This document shows, one piece after another, positions 1-9,940 of a stretch of 64,000 bases of DNA (within the stretch, counting starts at the first letter, position 1; each line of letters starts with the position of its first letter). Location of the stretch: contig JASWHV010000004.1 in the NCBI GenBank assembly GCA_030760725.1, forward strand, positions 55,519,136-55,583,135. The letters run 5' to 3'. The notes below the pieces were generated by a model, which saw nothing but the letters and a program-made list of their open reading frames with translations, had not been told where the DNA came from and searched no databases. The position numbers and the translations under genes are program-made. The DNA comes from Neostapfia colusana. Its lineage: Eukaryota; Streptophyta; Magnoliopsida; Poales; Poaceae.

Positions 1-495
1 TGTCTTGCAGTTTTGCAATTGACTAAGGCCTCATGATATGATAAGTAAGAATAGACACCCATTAGACAACGAGCTACTAAGACTTAGAGTATGCGAGATG
101 TGTGGTAAATTCCACATCAGTTTTAACACTCGCAGTTGGAGCTTTATTGTGGAAAAGCTTCAAACAAACGGACACTGCATCATAAATGATGCATACTGAA
201 TTTACATTATGTATGAGGTTGTCGAGCAGGCACAAGAATTATTATACCCGGTTTAAAAGTGGTCGACAGCGTCAAAACCACTTAAGATGTTTTACTCCTA
301 AAGAAACAAGACAAATGTGTCGCCAAACACATTAATAGTAAGTTTTATGTTGTGAAGGAGAAAATCCAGGATCATATTATTAGTATTGAGCATATTAGTA
401 TCAAGCATATGCTTGCGGATCCGTTTACTAAAGGTTTTCCACCCAATGTGTTTAGAGAACACGTAGCCGGCATAGGATTAAGAGAAAACCTATGA
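1..495 (+). pseudogene. Ty1-copia pol 3' remnant (RNase H end)
   Basis: This is the C-terminal end of a copia polyprotein, the RNase H domain that degrades RNA in RNA/DNA hybrids during reverse transcription. From about 322 to 495 one frame reads through without stops. It contains the copia signatures AKHINSKFYVV, IISIEHISIKHMLADPFTKG and VFREHVAGIGL, and ends at TGA 493-495. Upstream, about 119-230, degraded matches to the TASSTMEAEF region appear in another frame with stops, so the copy is dead. The 5' part of the element lies outside the window. The polypurine tract and LTR that follow fit this assignment. Confidence 0.85.
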
Positions 496-675
496 TCACC
501 TGGATACTAAGGGGGCCAAACTAAGAATAAGGTTGTTTCTTAGTGCAAGATGTATTGTAGTCATCGAGTTAGATAGTACATAATTGGCTATTCTGATGTG
601 GTTTGCTCAGTATGTCGAACATGAAGAAATGAACAATAAGTTTATTTTAAGAAATAAGTTTTGACCCGAGGAGAT

Positions 676-688
676 CAAAGGGGGAGAA
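676..688 (+). promoter_or_regulatory. Polypurine tract of the left copia element
   Basis: A purine run (CAAAGGGGGAGAA) lies immediately before the TG that opens the LTR. It would prime plus-strand DNA synthesis. The stretch 496-675 between the pol stop and this tract is 3' untranslated sequence; I see no gene in it. Confidence 0.8.
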
Positions 689-987
689 TGTTGTAGATGG
701 GTCGATCTCAGACTCGGGCAAGGCCCAACGGCCCAACCCGAGTCCATCTCTCCCTCTACGTGCCTAGATCGGAGGCGCCAACCAACTCGTGGTTGAGGCT
801 CCCTCTCACGCCCGCGTAATATATAGGGATGGGATCGGGCACGTGCAACGAGGTTCATCGTGCCCATTCACGCCCCAACACCCGTTTTGTTTGTTAACCA
901 ATCTAAGGCGTCAAGAAGTGAGGGGAAGGACCTCAACTCCGCCGTCGGCACCTCAACTACTAGATGGCGTCAACTGTATCTACAACT
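689..987 (+). repeat. 3' LTR of the left copia element (about 299 bp)
   Basis: The LTR opens with TGTTGTAGAT at 689, directly after the polypurine tract. It closes with the inverted counterpart ATCTACAAC at 978-986, followed by T where A is expected (CA end mutated to CT). A TATA-like motif (TATATAGG) lies near 820. The 5' LTR is outside the window, so identity and target duplication cannot be checked. Short ORFs across this LTR are not credible genes. Confidence 0.7.
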
Positions 988-1518
988 GAAGGTATGTCCT
1001 AAACGTTCCCGTTATCGTTTATCAAGAATAGTTTTAGGATTCGATTTTATTCATGTATATCCCGTAGATATAGTGGCTAGCAATATTGGAATCCATCATA
1101 AAATAGCATCGAGGCAGAAAAGGAAAATGGAGAGTTTTGCATTGCATTTTGTAAAATTGAAGCTTATGATACTTTCTCCTCGATATGATGCATCTCCTCA
1201 AAAATAGAACACACTAACATGGTAAACTAATAAGGATGCTGAATATGGAAATATTTGGCAGCTCGATCATTCGTTTGTATCAGAAGGTGGTGGCATTGAC
1301 ATTGCATTGGGCCTTTGCCAGCAGCTCACGCCACACTTCCTTGGACTTCTCGTAGACAGTATGATCGCGGTCCCGACGGCGGCATCGAAAACGCCGGTAG
1401 CGGCGGCCGGAGCCGAATGTCTCGACAGCAACCTTGTTGATGAACCTATTTTAAGGTCAAGCATCTTCTGTGATAGCTGGACGACATTGAAGCCACGGCG
1501 TCCGAGTGAGGGGCTGTC
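988..1518. other. Unassigned sequence between copia LTR and LINE
   Basis: I recognise no element here. A stop-bounded minus-strand frame of 56 codons runs from about 1450 to the TGA at 1280-1282. It is Arg-rich in the middle (RRYRRFRCRRRDRD) and then reads TVYEKSKEVWRELLAKAQ. It has no ATG and matches no family I can name. It could be a host exon remnant or the target DNA into which the LINE inserted. The rest is AT-rich and featureless to my eye. Confidence 0.35.
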
Positions 1519-1656
1519 TTTGTCGAAAACACCGGATAGCCGGTTTATATTATAAGGAGGAGTGAGAACATTACAGTTACAGTTACTGTTACAAATACAT
1601 GTACAAGACGTACACCTCAGCTTTACATACTGAGAATGCTACTCACCATAGCTGTT

Positions 1657-2533
1657 TCATCGTTGAACCCGGGCTTCTGTAAGAGCGGCAACATTTTTGG
1701 CCCCAGCCCTACACAAAAATATTAGCTCATCTTTGATGCCGTTCACTATTTCCAAGATGGAACGTTCTGCTGATTGAAAAATCATGCATTTTGTTCACGC
1801 CAAATTGCCCATATGACCGCAGTGATAATGTATCTAGATCCTCTGCTACTACTGGCATGGCCTTCAGGAGTTATTGAGTGGAACCATGATTGTGGGTCTC
1901 TAAATCCCTTGGTTGCGGCAGCGTCCGATCGTAATACTGGCAGCCAAGTGTTAATTGCCGTCCACACGTGCTGAGTCACTGGGCACTCTCCAAAAATGTG
2001 TAATGCCGTCTATAGGCTTCTTCGACAGAAAGGGCAGAAATAATTATTCGGCCGTTGGTGACGTTGGAGGCGGTCGGCTGTCCAAATCCAGTTTTGAAGT
2101 AGCATCCATATGAATATTTTATATCTAGACGGCGCCCAGCTTTTCCACACCATATCTTTGAAATTTGACCGAATACACATCCTTCAAACTGTATGTGATA
2201 TGCTGATTTGACAGAGAAAGCTCAAGAGGCAGAGAACTTCCAGGTGATTTGGTCCTCGGTTTCTAGGTTTGTCATATGTAGCATCGATATTGCCATGGTC
2301 CACAGTTGTGTATATTGTAATATCATTTCCGTGCTGGTGATGGGGAGTAGGTCGCGGATCCATCTATTATCTGCCAAGGATGCAGCCAGTGTTTTTCCTT
2401 TTCTCTTGCTGGCCTTGTAGAGTGAGGGAAAAAGGTTCAACGGTGCTGCCCCTTGTGCCCAGCTGGACTGCCAAAACAAGGCTGTGCGGCCGTTGTGGAC
2501 TGTGACTGTTACGGAGGCTGCAAATAGACGTTT
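1657..2533 (-). pseudogene. LINE ORF2 C-terminus with reverse-transcriptase zinc-binding domain
   Basis: Descending on the minus strand, the frames carry the region downstream of the LINE reverse transcriptase. A WIRDLLP segment lies near 2350. Next comes the zf-RVT-type region with KSWAPSRYKIFIW, WTADRLQRH and FCPFCRRSL (about 2170-1990). After that come HVWTAINTWLPVL, VIWAIWREQNA and a tail ending in TEARVQR at the TGA at 1657-1659. The CX2C (CPFC) and the downstream ECP match the zinc-binding pattern of plant LINEs. A stop interrupts the domain just after FCRRSL. The part 1519-1656 is 3' UTR. Confidence 0.7.
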
Positions 2534-3900
2534 TTAGGCTGTATCTATGGGGAAGTCGATATCCAGCCATGGCCGGCGCGGCTGCATCCAGCCCATCCAA
2601 AGCCATTTGATCCTCAGTGCACGTCTGTAGCGCTCAAGATCAATGATACCCAAGCCTCCGTGCTGTATCGGTCTACATACTCGCCCCCAATTGACCTTGC
2701 ATTTACCTCCTGTTAGTTGTTGACCTCCAGCCCACAGGACCCGCCTTCTGATTTTGTCAAAGCTTCTAAAATATCTCTTGGGTTGTTTAAGTGCCAACAT
2801 AAGATATATCGGCAAGGAGCCCAAGACTGCTCTTACCAGTTCTCTTCTTCCCCCAAGACTCAGTAATCCTTTCTGCCATCCTGCTAGCTTTGCGTTAGCG
2901 CGATCTTGTATTGTTTGGGGGTGGGTGAGCCTGAACCTGCCAATGTGTATCGGAAGACCCAAGTATGAGATGGGAAAATCTACCCGGTGTACTGTGAACC
3001 CTTGTAGCAATGGTTCTATCTGAATTTGGTCACAATTTATTGGCAGTATTGAGCTCTTCGCCACATTAATCTTCTGCCCGTTGCTTCACCAAAGTGATGA
3101 AGGATTGCTAGCATCGCGCAAACATCTGCATGAGTCGGGTTGTGGAACATTACTACACCATCTGCGTAAAGCGATATTCTCGGCCCAAGGTACGGCCCAG
3201 GTAGTTCGGTGAGTGTGCCCTCTTCCTCTGCTTGGTTGATTAGCTTGTGAAGAATTTCCATTGCCAATATGAATATGAATGGGGAGATTGGGTCACCTTG
3301 TCGCAGCCCCCGACGATGGGTAATGGCTTGTCCTAGAACTCCATTTAGTCGAACATAAGATGATGTCGATGCGAATAGCAATGCCATCCAATCACGCCAT
3401 CTTGCTGGGAATCCTCTGTTTTCCATCATTTCCAGCATGTATTCCCATGAGATTGTGTTGAATGCTCGTGAGATATCGAGTTGAAGTAGCAGAACCGGTC
3501 TACCGTAGCGATGAAACGCTCTGGCCGTGTTGCGGACCATCATAAAACTGTCCTGAATGTGTTGTTTCTTGATGAAGGCGGTTTGGACCGGAGCGACTAA
3601 CTGATCAATATGTTTGGCCAACCGCAATGCCAATATTTTGCTGACCAGTTTGGTGAAAGAGTGAACTAGGCTTATTGGGCGGAACTCGATTGGCGCCTCA
3701 GCAACATATTTTTTTGGCAGCAGTGTGATGACCGCTCTGTTGACGTGTTGCAACGGTCCAGCTTGCAGATTATATATGCTTTGTAGTGCATCCAGGAGGT
3801 CGTGCTTAATTATTGGCCAACACTTTCTATAGAAGGCGCCGGTGAATCCATCGGGCCCTGGGGCCTTTTCCACCGGAGACAGACTGATGGCTGCCCATAT
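2534..3900 (-). pseudogene. LINE reverse transcriptase
   Basis: This is the RT domain that copies LINE RNA at the nicked target. The minus-strand frame 3873-3037 shows the block order of non-LTR RTs: KAPGPDGFTGAFYRKCW, FRPISLVHSFTKLVSKILA, LQLDISRAFNTISWEYML, GLRQGDPISPFIFILAMEIL and the active-site block YADGVVMF. The expected YADD is YADG here, so a catalytic Asp is lost. A one-base deletion near 3085 shifts the frame. The thumb continues in the frame 3064-2534 with FPISYLGLPIHIGR and GGRRELVRAVLGSLPIY. It lies downstream of the linker and upstream of the zinc-binding region, as expected in ORF2. Confidence 0.88.
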
Positions 3901-4465
3901 TTCCTCCTCTGTAAAAGGAGTGTCAAGATCGGCTCCCAGAACTCTTGATAGACCGAGTGCCTGCCAGTTTTATGTATGCTGCCGCTGTTGTCGTATGCCG
4001 ATGATGCTTCGAAAGTGCTGCTCAAGAATTTCTTCTTTTCCTGGGTGTGACCAGATGTAGCAACCAGTTTCATCTTTAAGGCAGGAGATGAAGTTCTTCC
4101 TTGCGCGGGCATTTGCCTTAATGTGGAAGAATTTTGTGCAGGCATCACCCTTTCACAGACACGTTATCCGAGATGCCTGCATACGCCGGGAGTGTTCAAT
4201 GGTTGCCACTCCAAGAATCCAGCACTTTAGATCCTTCCTGAGCAGGATTTCCTCTTCAGAGGGTTGCCTGTTTTCTTGGGCTAGGTCCAGTCGATATATT
4301 ACCTCGTTGGCAATGTGAAGTTGCATTCTGGCCTTCCCAAACAACGTGCGGCTCTATCTACGTAGAGTTTTTGCAGTACATGAGAGCTTGCGGTTGAAGA
4401 TACTAATGGGAGACATGGTCTTTATCGGTGCACCCCAGGCGCCAGCAACAATTTCCAGGAATTCG
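3901..4465 (-). pseudogene. LINE ORF2 linker between endonuclease and RT
   Basis: Several minus-strand frames hold the linker usual in grass LINEs. After a VPEFLEIVAG start near 4465 comes ARMQLHIANEVIYRLDLAQ (about 4325-4270), then a segment near 4150-4080 that includes the FFHIKANAR-type motif in shifted frames. Leading into the RT is a WAAISLSP-type segment near 3900. At least two frameshifts and one stop break it. It was continuous with the endonuclease (LPFKFENFWLK, about 5537) before the second LINE inserted. Confidence 0.6.
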
Positions 4466-5536
4466 GGCACTTTTTTGAAAAAGAGGGCAGGAGCACTGCC
4501 TTTGCATTAAGATAAGAGAAGGATTACAGCCTAAAGATTACATAGTCTAAGAACAGTAAAAAAATAAGATACAATGAAAGCGGACTCCCAACACTAGCAG
4601 ATTACATAGACGAGGCAGCTGCAAATGATCGGATTTCCTCTTAGACTAATTGGGCAACTTGCAGACGTGATAGCTCCTTATGCTGGAAAATACGTCTGTT
4701 GCGCTCTTTCCAGATCTCCCACCAAAAGGTGAACAGGATGCCCAACATTTTATTTCTCTGATTTTTGGAACAAGATTTTGCATTAGACTGTACCCATTCA
4801 GAGCACCCTCCATGTTAGCCTGGCTATGTGCGATAGGGAGATGAAGAAGTTTTGCCATTCTCTGCCAAACTGCTTCAGTGTAATTGCACCGGGTCAGCAG
4901 GTGATCTGAGGTTTCCGGAAAGCATATACATAATGCGCAATTTGTTTGGTGAGGCAAATGTTTCTTGGCCAGATTGTCCGTTGTAAAAGTCCTGTTATGC
5001 ATGACTAGCCACACAAAAAACCTACATCGCAGTTGTGTTTTGGCAGACCAAATGTAAGATGCCCAAACTGGAGTAATACCCCCTAAAAATTGTACTTCAT
5101 AAGCTGAGGCTGCCATATATTTTCCAGTTGAAGTCCATCGCCATGCAATAGAATCATTACCTTCTGTTAAAGAGACCTCATTAAGGATTTGGAACCGCAA
5201 GACAAACTCGTCCAGAAGCTCTTAACTATGTAGGGATTTAATGTTCTTGATCCAATTGTGATTGTATAATTCTTTGTCGACTGTCTGTTTCTTGAACCTG
5301 GCCTGCAGGTACAGGTTGGGTGCAAGGAGCATAGGTGTTTGACCATTGAGCCAACGGGCCTCCCAAAACGGTGTATTCTTACCGTTACCAATGGTAATGA
5401 TGGTAGAAGTAAAGAACAGTTGACGGTCAATCCGATTATGATATCTGAATAATCGTTTCCAAGGTCTGGTGCGCTGCTCCCAGCAGAACCAAATTCATCT
5501 TAACCGAAGAGCACGACCAAACTTTTCCAAGTCTTT
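4466..5536 (-). mobile_element. 5'-truncated LINE nested in the outer LINE
   Basis: Just after the outer LINE's FENFWLK segment the minus-strand frame switches to DLEKFGRALRLR, a motif that normally follows the RT. The new sequence runs through a zinc-binding C-terminus and a short 3' UTR and ends in CTTTTTCAAAAAAG. There the outer LINE resumes with VPEFLEIV. The insert lacks endonuclease and RT, as expected of a 5'-truncated target-primed insertion. CTCAAAG before it and TTCAAAAAAG after it may be a degraded target duplication plus short A tail. Boundaries are good to about 10 bases. Confidence 0.65.
4602..5536 (-). pseudogene. ORF2 C-terminus of the nested LINE (zf-RVT)
   Basis: The frame begins at DLEKFGRALRLR. 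It shows TITIGNGKNTPFWEARWL, then WTSTGKYMAASAYEVQFLG, the segment RCRFFVWLVMHNRTFTTD, and the zinc-binding cysteines in CALCICFPETSDHLLTRC. It finishes with WWEIWKERNRRIFQHKEL and a tail ending near SFAAASSM at the TAA at 4602-4604. Stops after RALRLR (about 5495) and after QVAQLV (about 4645), and a frameshift near 4750, break it. This is a different LINE subfamily from its host: the two zinc-binding domains differ clearly in sequence. Confidence 0.65.
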
Positions 5537-6244
5537 GAGCCAGAAATTTTCGAACTTGAAAGGTAGCGGGTGAAGGAAGATGGGACAATGATCGAACAAC
5601 GACGAAGTGAGTGCCTGCAGGCCATAGCCACTGTACAGTAGCTCCCAATCAGGGTTGACAAAGGCCCGGTCGAGTCGAACCATTGTAGGGTCCTGTCTCT
5701 CGTTACTCCAGGTTAAGCGTCTGTTTTGGAGCGCGATCTCCATAAGGTTGGTGTTCTCTATGGCTTTGTGGAAAGAGCCCATGAGACGCCTGTTGAGGTT
5801 GTTGTTGCTTTTGTCCCTGGCCTTGTATATGAGATTAAATTCACCAAGGCAAAGCCACGGACTGCCTGATGAGGGTTTGCAGTCAACTAGCTCCTGGAGG
5901 AAGTCTCGTTTGGCAGTGTCTTCAGTTGGTCCATAGACTGCTGTTATGTGCGAGACCAAATTTGACACTCTCTGTTTAATGGCCACCGACATAGAATATG
6001 CCCGGTGTACCTTATCCGTGAGGCTGATATGGTCTGGGTTCCACGCCAGAACGATGCCACCCCTGGTGCCATTTGCTGGAAGGTATTCAGACTCAAATCC
6101 GGGGCCAGTGATCTCACGTGCAGTGCTTTGGTCTATCATTTGCAGTTTGGTTTCTTGCAGGGTTACAATAGCAGGACGGACAGCTGTTATAATTTCTCGT
6201 ACAGCTTGGCGGCGAGCTGAAAGGTTCAGTCCTCTGACATTCTA
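5537..6244 (-). pseudogene. LINE endonuclease (exo/endonuclease/phosphatase fold)
   Basis: This is the N-terminal, target-nicking domain of LINE ORF2. The frame opens with NVRGLNLSARRQAVREII and PAIVTLQETKL, where E is the metal-binding residue. It goes on with ANGTRGGIVLAWN, ITAVYGP, WLCLGEFN, RRLTWSNER, VRLDRAFVNPDW and FDHCPIFL. Two family positions look changed: GDFN is GEFN and SDHCP is FDHCP. At 6242-6244 the codon before NVRGLN is TAG where plant L1 endonucleases have Trp (WNVRGLN), so the start of ORF2 is cut by a nonsense change. The frame continues to LPFKFENFWLK and is then interrupted by the second LINE. Confidence 0.85.
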
Positions 6245-6404
6245 ACTAAGAAACGAGATTTCTGAGGCCATTTGGAACATCTAACAGTACTTCACTCTGT
6301 AAATTGAATATGATCCCGGGAATTCCGTGTGGGCAATAACCACCGGAATTTTCTCTTCCCCGTGCGCCCTGATCGGGGGCGCAACCGTTTCTTTTCGGTG
6401 AAGG
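6245..6404 (-). other. LINE sequence upstream of the endonuclease, cut by gypsy LTR
   Basis: Minus-strand sequence upstream of the ORF2 start. A frame reading RKETVAPPIRAHGEEK and VVIAHTEFPGSY ends at a stop at 6281. It may be the C-terminus of the LINE ORF1, but I cannot confirm the family. The sequence stops exactly where the gypsy LTR begins at 6405. Confidence 0.4.
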
Positions 6405-7697
6405 TGTAAGGGCCTAAGTTTTTGCACACATCCAAAGTGTTCATCACACCACACACACCTCATTTGAGGACAACTTATGAACACATTTGAAGAGCAAGTA
6501 ACTACAATCAATATGGTCACTAGAGGATGAACTCACAAAATGCAAAAGTGGTATTTTCCACATGCATCATATAGGGGCTGAGCATATGAAAAACTCCTAC
6601 ACCTTGCTAGGAATACTCATGCAAAATTTCACCCAAATCCAAAACCTTTTTGAGGTATTTTTGGGTATAAAAAGAAAGAGGCTAGTTTGAACTCAAATTC
6701 AAATTCAAACTCCTCTCATCCCACGAATTCAAAAGGGGGAGGCATATTCACACTCAGCACATTTTTGTGAGCTTACACACCAATTTTCAATCCGGTTGGA
6801 GTTGGTCTTGACATGAGCCAATTTTAGAAAAATCAAATTCAATTTGAATTTCAAACTGCATATGTGCTGTAAATATATTCAAACACTTCACAATTTGAAT
6901 TCTATCAACTTCAAATGGGTACTTGGTAAATAATTCAAATTTCAGAGGGTATTAGTGGAACTACTGTTTAGAGCAGTGGGAGAAAGTTAATTTCAGAGGT
7001 TAAAATGGAAGTGGGGCCCACCTGTCAGCCTCACTAGCAATTCAACCGACTGAAGAACAGAGCACTCGTTTCTCGGGCTGCAGCTGAGCGCGCCACCGAG
7101 CGGAGGAGCGGTGCCAGCTCCTGCTTTGTTGCCTCGCGCTGGAGACCTGCTGCACGACGCCTTAGCCCTCCTCGACGTGCTCTGTTTGTTCAAACCCGAA
7201 ATCACAGCGCGTTCGTCCTCTCTCACGCCGAGCTCAACCGAAAGTGCGTCGCCCTCTCGGTCCCGCTCGCGAGCAGGCCAATCACTCGCGAACAGAACCT
7301 TCCCAGTAGAAAAACGGCGTCGTGGGTTTGTGAGCAACATCCTCGACGTCTTGTTGCCCCGTGACACAACTCCCTCGAGTTAATCGAGCGTTTTTCCGGC
7401 GACCCGAGCGTTGCCGCCATTTGGTGCTCCCGCGGACAGCCCGGCACAGCCATCCTCGCCTCCACTTCTCTACACAAGAAAGGTGTGTCACCGTGTGTAG
7501 AAGGTGTAACCAAAAGCCGTTTGGCAAATGATCAACCATAGAGCTAGAATTTTCCAATTTCCCGAACCCTAGTACAAAACACCCGAGCTCAGTTGTGAGC
7601 CAAATTCGGTTCACATATACAACCACAAGCCGAGCTTGTTTGCAAGTAGCTAGTACATCCCCTAGCGCCTCTCCTCGAAGAAAAACCAAGGAAAATC

Positions 7698-7838
7698 ATG
7701 GGGAATAGGCTCGGAGAGGGCAGTTCTTCGGGCCACCATGGAAAACAGTCTCGGTTCACCGTGGAGCTCGGTGTTGCCGGCCGTTTCACCAAGGTTGGCT
7801 ACCATTTCCAGCTTCCTGATGGTCCCCTGATGCTATAG
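7698..7838 (+). other. Small ORF inside the A LTR (46 codons), copy 1
   Basis: The ORF starts at ATG 7698 with MGNRLGEGSSSGHHGKQSRF and continues TVELGVAGRFTKVGYHFQL to a TAG. The right LTR has the same ORF at 24065-24205 at identical length, with three amino-acid differences. The D and E LTRs diverge here and lack it. A possible splice donor (GATG/GTCCCC, phase 1) lies near its end. Coding status is unproven; it could be chance or a captured exon. Confidence 0.3.
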
Positions 7839-8808
7839 AGCCAAAAACCCGATGTTTTGGTGAAGCATAGAGCGTAACCGAACTCGCCGAAACCCTAGCG
7901 GATGCTGTCACCGATGCGCACAGGTTTCCGGCCATCGCCGGTGGCCTCGAGCTCACAGCGGAGTTCAGGATATCGGAAAATAAGGAGGCGGCGAGTTTCG
8001 AGCCGAGGGGTGGCCGGGAACTTGATTCCGGCGAGTCTCACCGGAGACCGCCACCGCCGGGTGTTTGGCGCGAGGAATAAGAAGCAGCAGTGTGCGTGGG
8101 ACCCACTGGCAGAAGTTTAAACTTTTATCTGATTTTCAGATTTAGTTCAAACTTCAAACCCACATAACTTTGGCTAGGAAACTCCGAATCGAGTGAACCA
8201 AATTTTGTTGGATTCAGCACTCTGAGTACTTTCCAACAAATTAAGTTTCACTTTACGAAAATCCTTATTTCTCCAAAATTAATTCTTCAAACTTTAATTT
8301 GTTTAGAATTGTAACCGGAGAATCCTTTGAAGGAAAATTCTGAAATTCAGCCAGGATGTTCATCATAATATCCTTGAGCTACCACAAAAATTTCAGAGCC
8401 ATTTGAGCTCATTTGATCCACCTAATGGTGTGATTAATAAAACTATTCCAGAGAAAATGGAAAATGTCCAGAAACATTTTCAGAATTTCCCTGAAATTGT
8501 TTAGCACATATCTTTAGCTAGGAATCTTAAAATTAAGTGAAACCAACTCCATTAGAACCCTCTGAAAATCTAATTTTCAGAAAGTCATGGCTTGCTCCAT
8601 GAAAACCCCTAGAACACCCTAAGAGCTCCAATTAAGGCTAAGTACACAATTATTTGTGGAGATCTCAAATGAGCTTTGCTGCAAATGAAACTTGGCCAAG
8701 TCTCTTTTTAGGTTGTATCCAAACCACAGTAAAAATTTCAGAGTCATTGGGCCTGTCTCGTAAGACTTAGTTTTCACAAATTCAACTTCAATTCAAATGC
8801 ATTCAAAT

Positions 8809-8810
<2 letters not shown>

Positions 8811-8840
<30 letters not shown>
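8811..8840. repeat. (AT)15 microsatellite in the A 5' LTR
   Basis: Thirty bases of pure AT dinucleotide. The other four LTR copies have short irregular AT sequence at this position (for example near 25180 and 55185), so this is a local expansion in this copy. Confidence 0.95.
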
Positions 8841-8842
<2 letters not shown>

Positions 8843-8847
8843 TGTAG

Positions 8848-8928
8848 TCGCTAAGGTTGAGGAGGAGCCCAAAGTCTTAGACTTCATCACTCTAGAGGAA
8901 CAGCTAGCCTACGACCAATAGCAGCAAG
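8848..8928 (+). other. 81-bp exon-like block in the LTR, copy 1
   Basis: Block bounded on the left by ATGTAG. It encodes a peptide with VAKVEEEPKVLDF and TLEEQLAYDQ. This copy has an in-frame TAG and has lost the GCAAGC that follows the block in the other copies. Equivalent blocks lie at 25208, 43820, 55209 and 55996 (minus). Confidence 0.35.
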
Positions 8929-9063
8929 ATAACCTCCGGTTTGCATTAGCCTTTTTATAAAGTTTACTGTTTTGAGAACTTACTTTGAGCACCACTTCAA
9001 TTTTGCATTAGAGTCTTGTTTGAAAACCCAAATGCATAGCCAAGAAAACTCTGGGTTGGGCTT

Positions 9064-9452
9064 GAATTAACTGGAATTCTTGGATCAGATCAGTACCCCA
9101 AGCAGGGAGGTGCTGTCCAATTTTCTCCAGAAATTCTGTCAACTTTGACATCTCATAACTTTTGAACCAGGACAGATCTTAGGCCAAGTAAATACTTTCT
9201 GTAGATCTATTGAAGTTAGATTTAACTTTAATGTTGAGATCCAGAATTGTTTTTGCCTTTAGCATGGTATAAATCAGGTTGAAATGGAAACTGGTCAGGG
9301 CTGTTAGTTTGGGCAGCAGACCAGCAATCAAATTGTTCTAAGTTTGAGTTGTGTTTCCAGGTGTTATGAGTTCAATGACATGTTTTGATGTTATAGCTCA
9401 ATGATTTACTGTCGAAATGAATATTTGACCTTTTCCAAATATGTTTCTACAG
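9064..9452 (+). other. Leader of element A before ORF0
   Basis: AT-rich untranslated sequence matching 27810-28199 (copy C) and 46425-46812 (copy D). It ends in a pyrimidine-rich TTTCTACAG just before the ORF0 start, resembling a 3' splice site. I see no gene in it. Confidence 0.6.
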
Positions 9453-9940
9453 ACGACAGCGGATAAACAATTGGAGAATGGGTGGGTGATATCCCACTGT
9501 TCTCACCGCAGCGGTTATCCAGAAGTGTTGAAGCTAATGCTTCAATATTTCGGGTATGTGGAGACGCCACAGTATCTCGCCAAGGAAGAAGGCGAGGAGG
9601 GGAACAAGACATGGACCATCCATGTCGAAGTTCCTGCAGGACCTACGCCACCCGGTTGGGTACCGTTCACCGTCACGTTGAGAGGTAGACAGCTGGAGGA
9701 AATGTGGTAAGTGGCAGCCCGCGACACCATGTCGTGTTTCTGCCAACTACACGTGAGAGCTATGGAGGGCACTCCCTACGCGCTCGTTCCGGTTAGGGGA
9801 CGAGCTAATCACGTGTGGAGGGAAAGGTACGTGGAGGCAACAGATCCGGGTTGCCCAAGGTACAACCCCGCGGAGGCGAACCTCAGCCTCCAGTTAAGGG
9901 CAGGAAAAGCCGTGGACAGCCAAGCTGTTCATACAGATTG
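9453..9940 (+). pseudogene. ORF0 of element A, 5' part
   Basis: First half of the extra ORF upstream of gag. The start codon is ACG (9453-9455) where copies C and D have ATG. The protein reads TADKQLENGWVISHCSHRSG, then YPEVLKLMLQYFGYVETPQ, WTIHVEVPAGPTPPGW and, after a CAA-to-TAA stop at 9708-9710, MSCFCQLHVRAMEGTPYAL. The function is unknown. At 9940 it is split by element B and resumes at 17434 after the duplicated GATTG. The frame reads by chance into the B LTR, giving a chimeric ORF to 10238. Confidence 0.7.
9936..9940 (+). repeat. Target site duplication GATTG, left copy
   Basis: GATTG directly before the TG of the B 5' LTR. The same five bases follow its 3' LTR at 17429-17433. Five bases is the usual length for gypsy elements. 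Confidence 0.93.

Larger units (their letters stand above)
1519..6404 (-). mobile_element. Outer LINE (plant L1-type), interrupted by a second LINE
   Basis: On the minus strand the order is endonuclease (6241 to about 5537), linker (about 4465-3900), reverse transcriptase (about 3900-2534) and zinc-binding C-terminus (to 1657), then a 3' UTR to about 1519. This is the ORF2 order of plant L1 LINEs. A second, truncated LINE (about 4466-5536) sits between endonuclease and linker. The 5' end is cut at 6404, where the gypsy LTR begins. The 3' end is estimated from a short CGACAAA tail; no long poly(A) remains, and no target duplication could be tested. Several frameshifts and stops show that it is dead. 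Confidence 0.8.
6405..9063 (+). repeat. 5' LTR of element A, 3' third deleted
   Basis: Starts with TGTAAGGGCC and matches the LTR beginning at 22787 along its length, with scattered substitutions. The match ends at CTGGGTTGGG (9060). The next bases match the internal leader (27810 onward) instead. About 2.4 kb of LTR end, primer-binding site and leader is therefore missing. GC-rich blocks (7020-7500, 7680-8110) alternate with AT-rich blocks. Most ORFs across it on both strands are by-products of GC-rich stretches and I do not accept them. Confidence 0.88.

Noticed and set aside
5167..5430. Separate host-like 87-codon ORF on the minus strand
   Set aside because: The neighbouring frame carries LINE motifs (TITIGNGKNTPFWEARWL); this frame is a shadow.
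7223..7689. Long minus-strand ORFs (up to 135 codons) in the GC-rich part of the A LTR, repeated near 23590-23993
   Set aside because: They lie antisense inside an LTR, recur only because the LTR recurs, differ in length and frame between copies, and show no protein motif.
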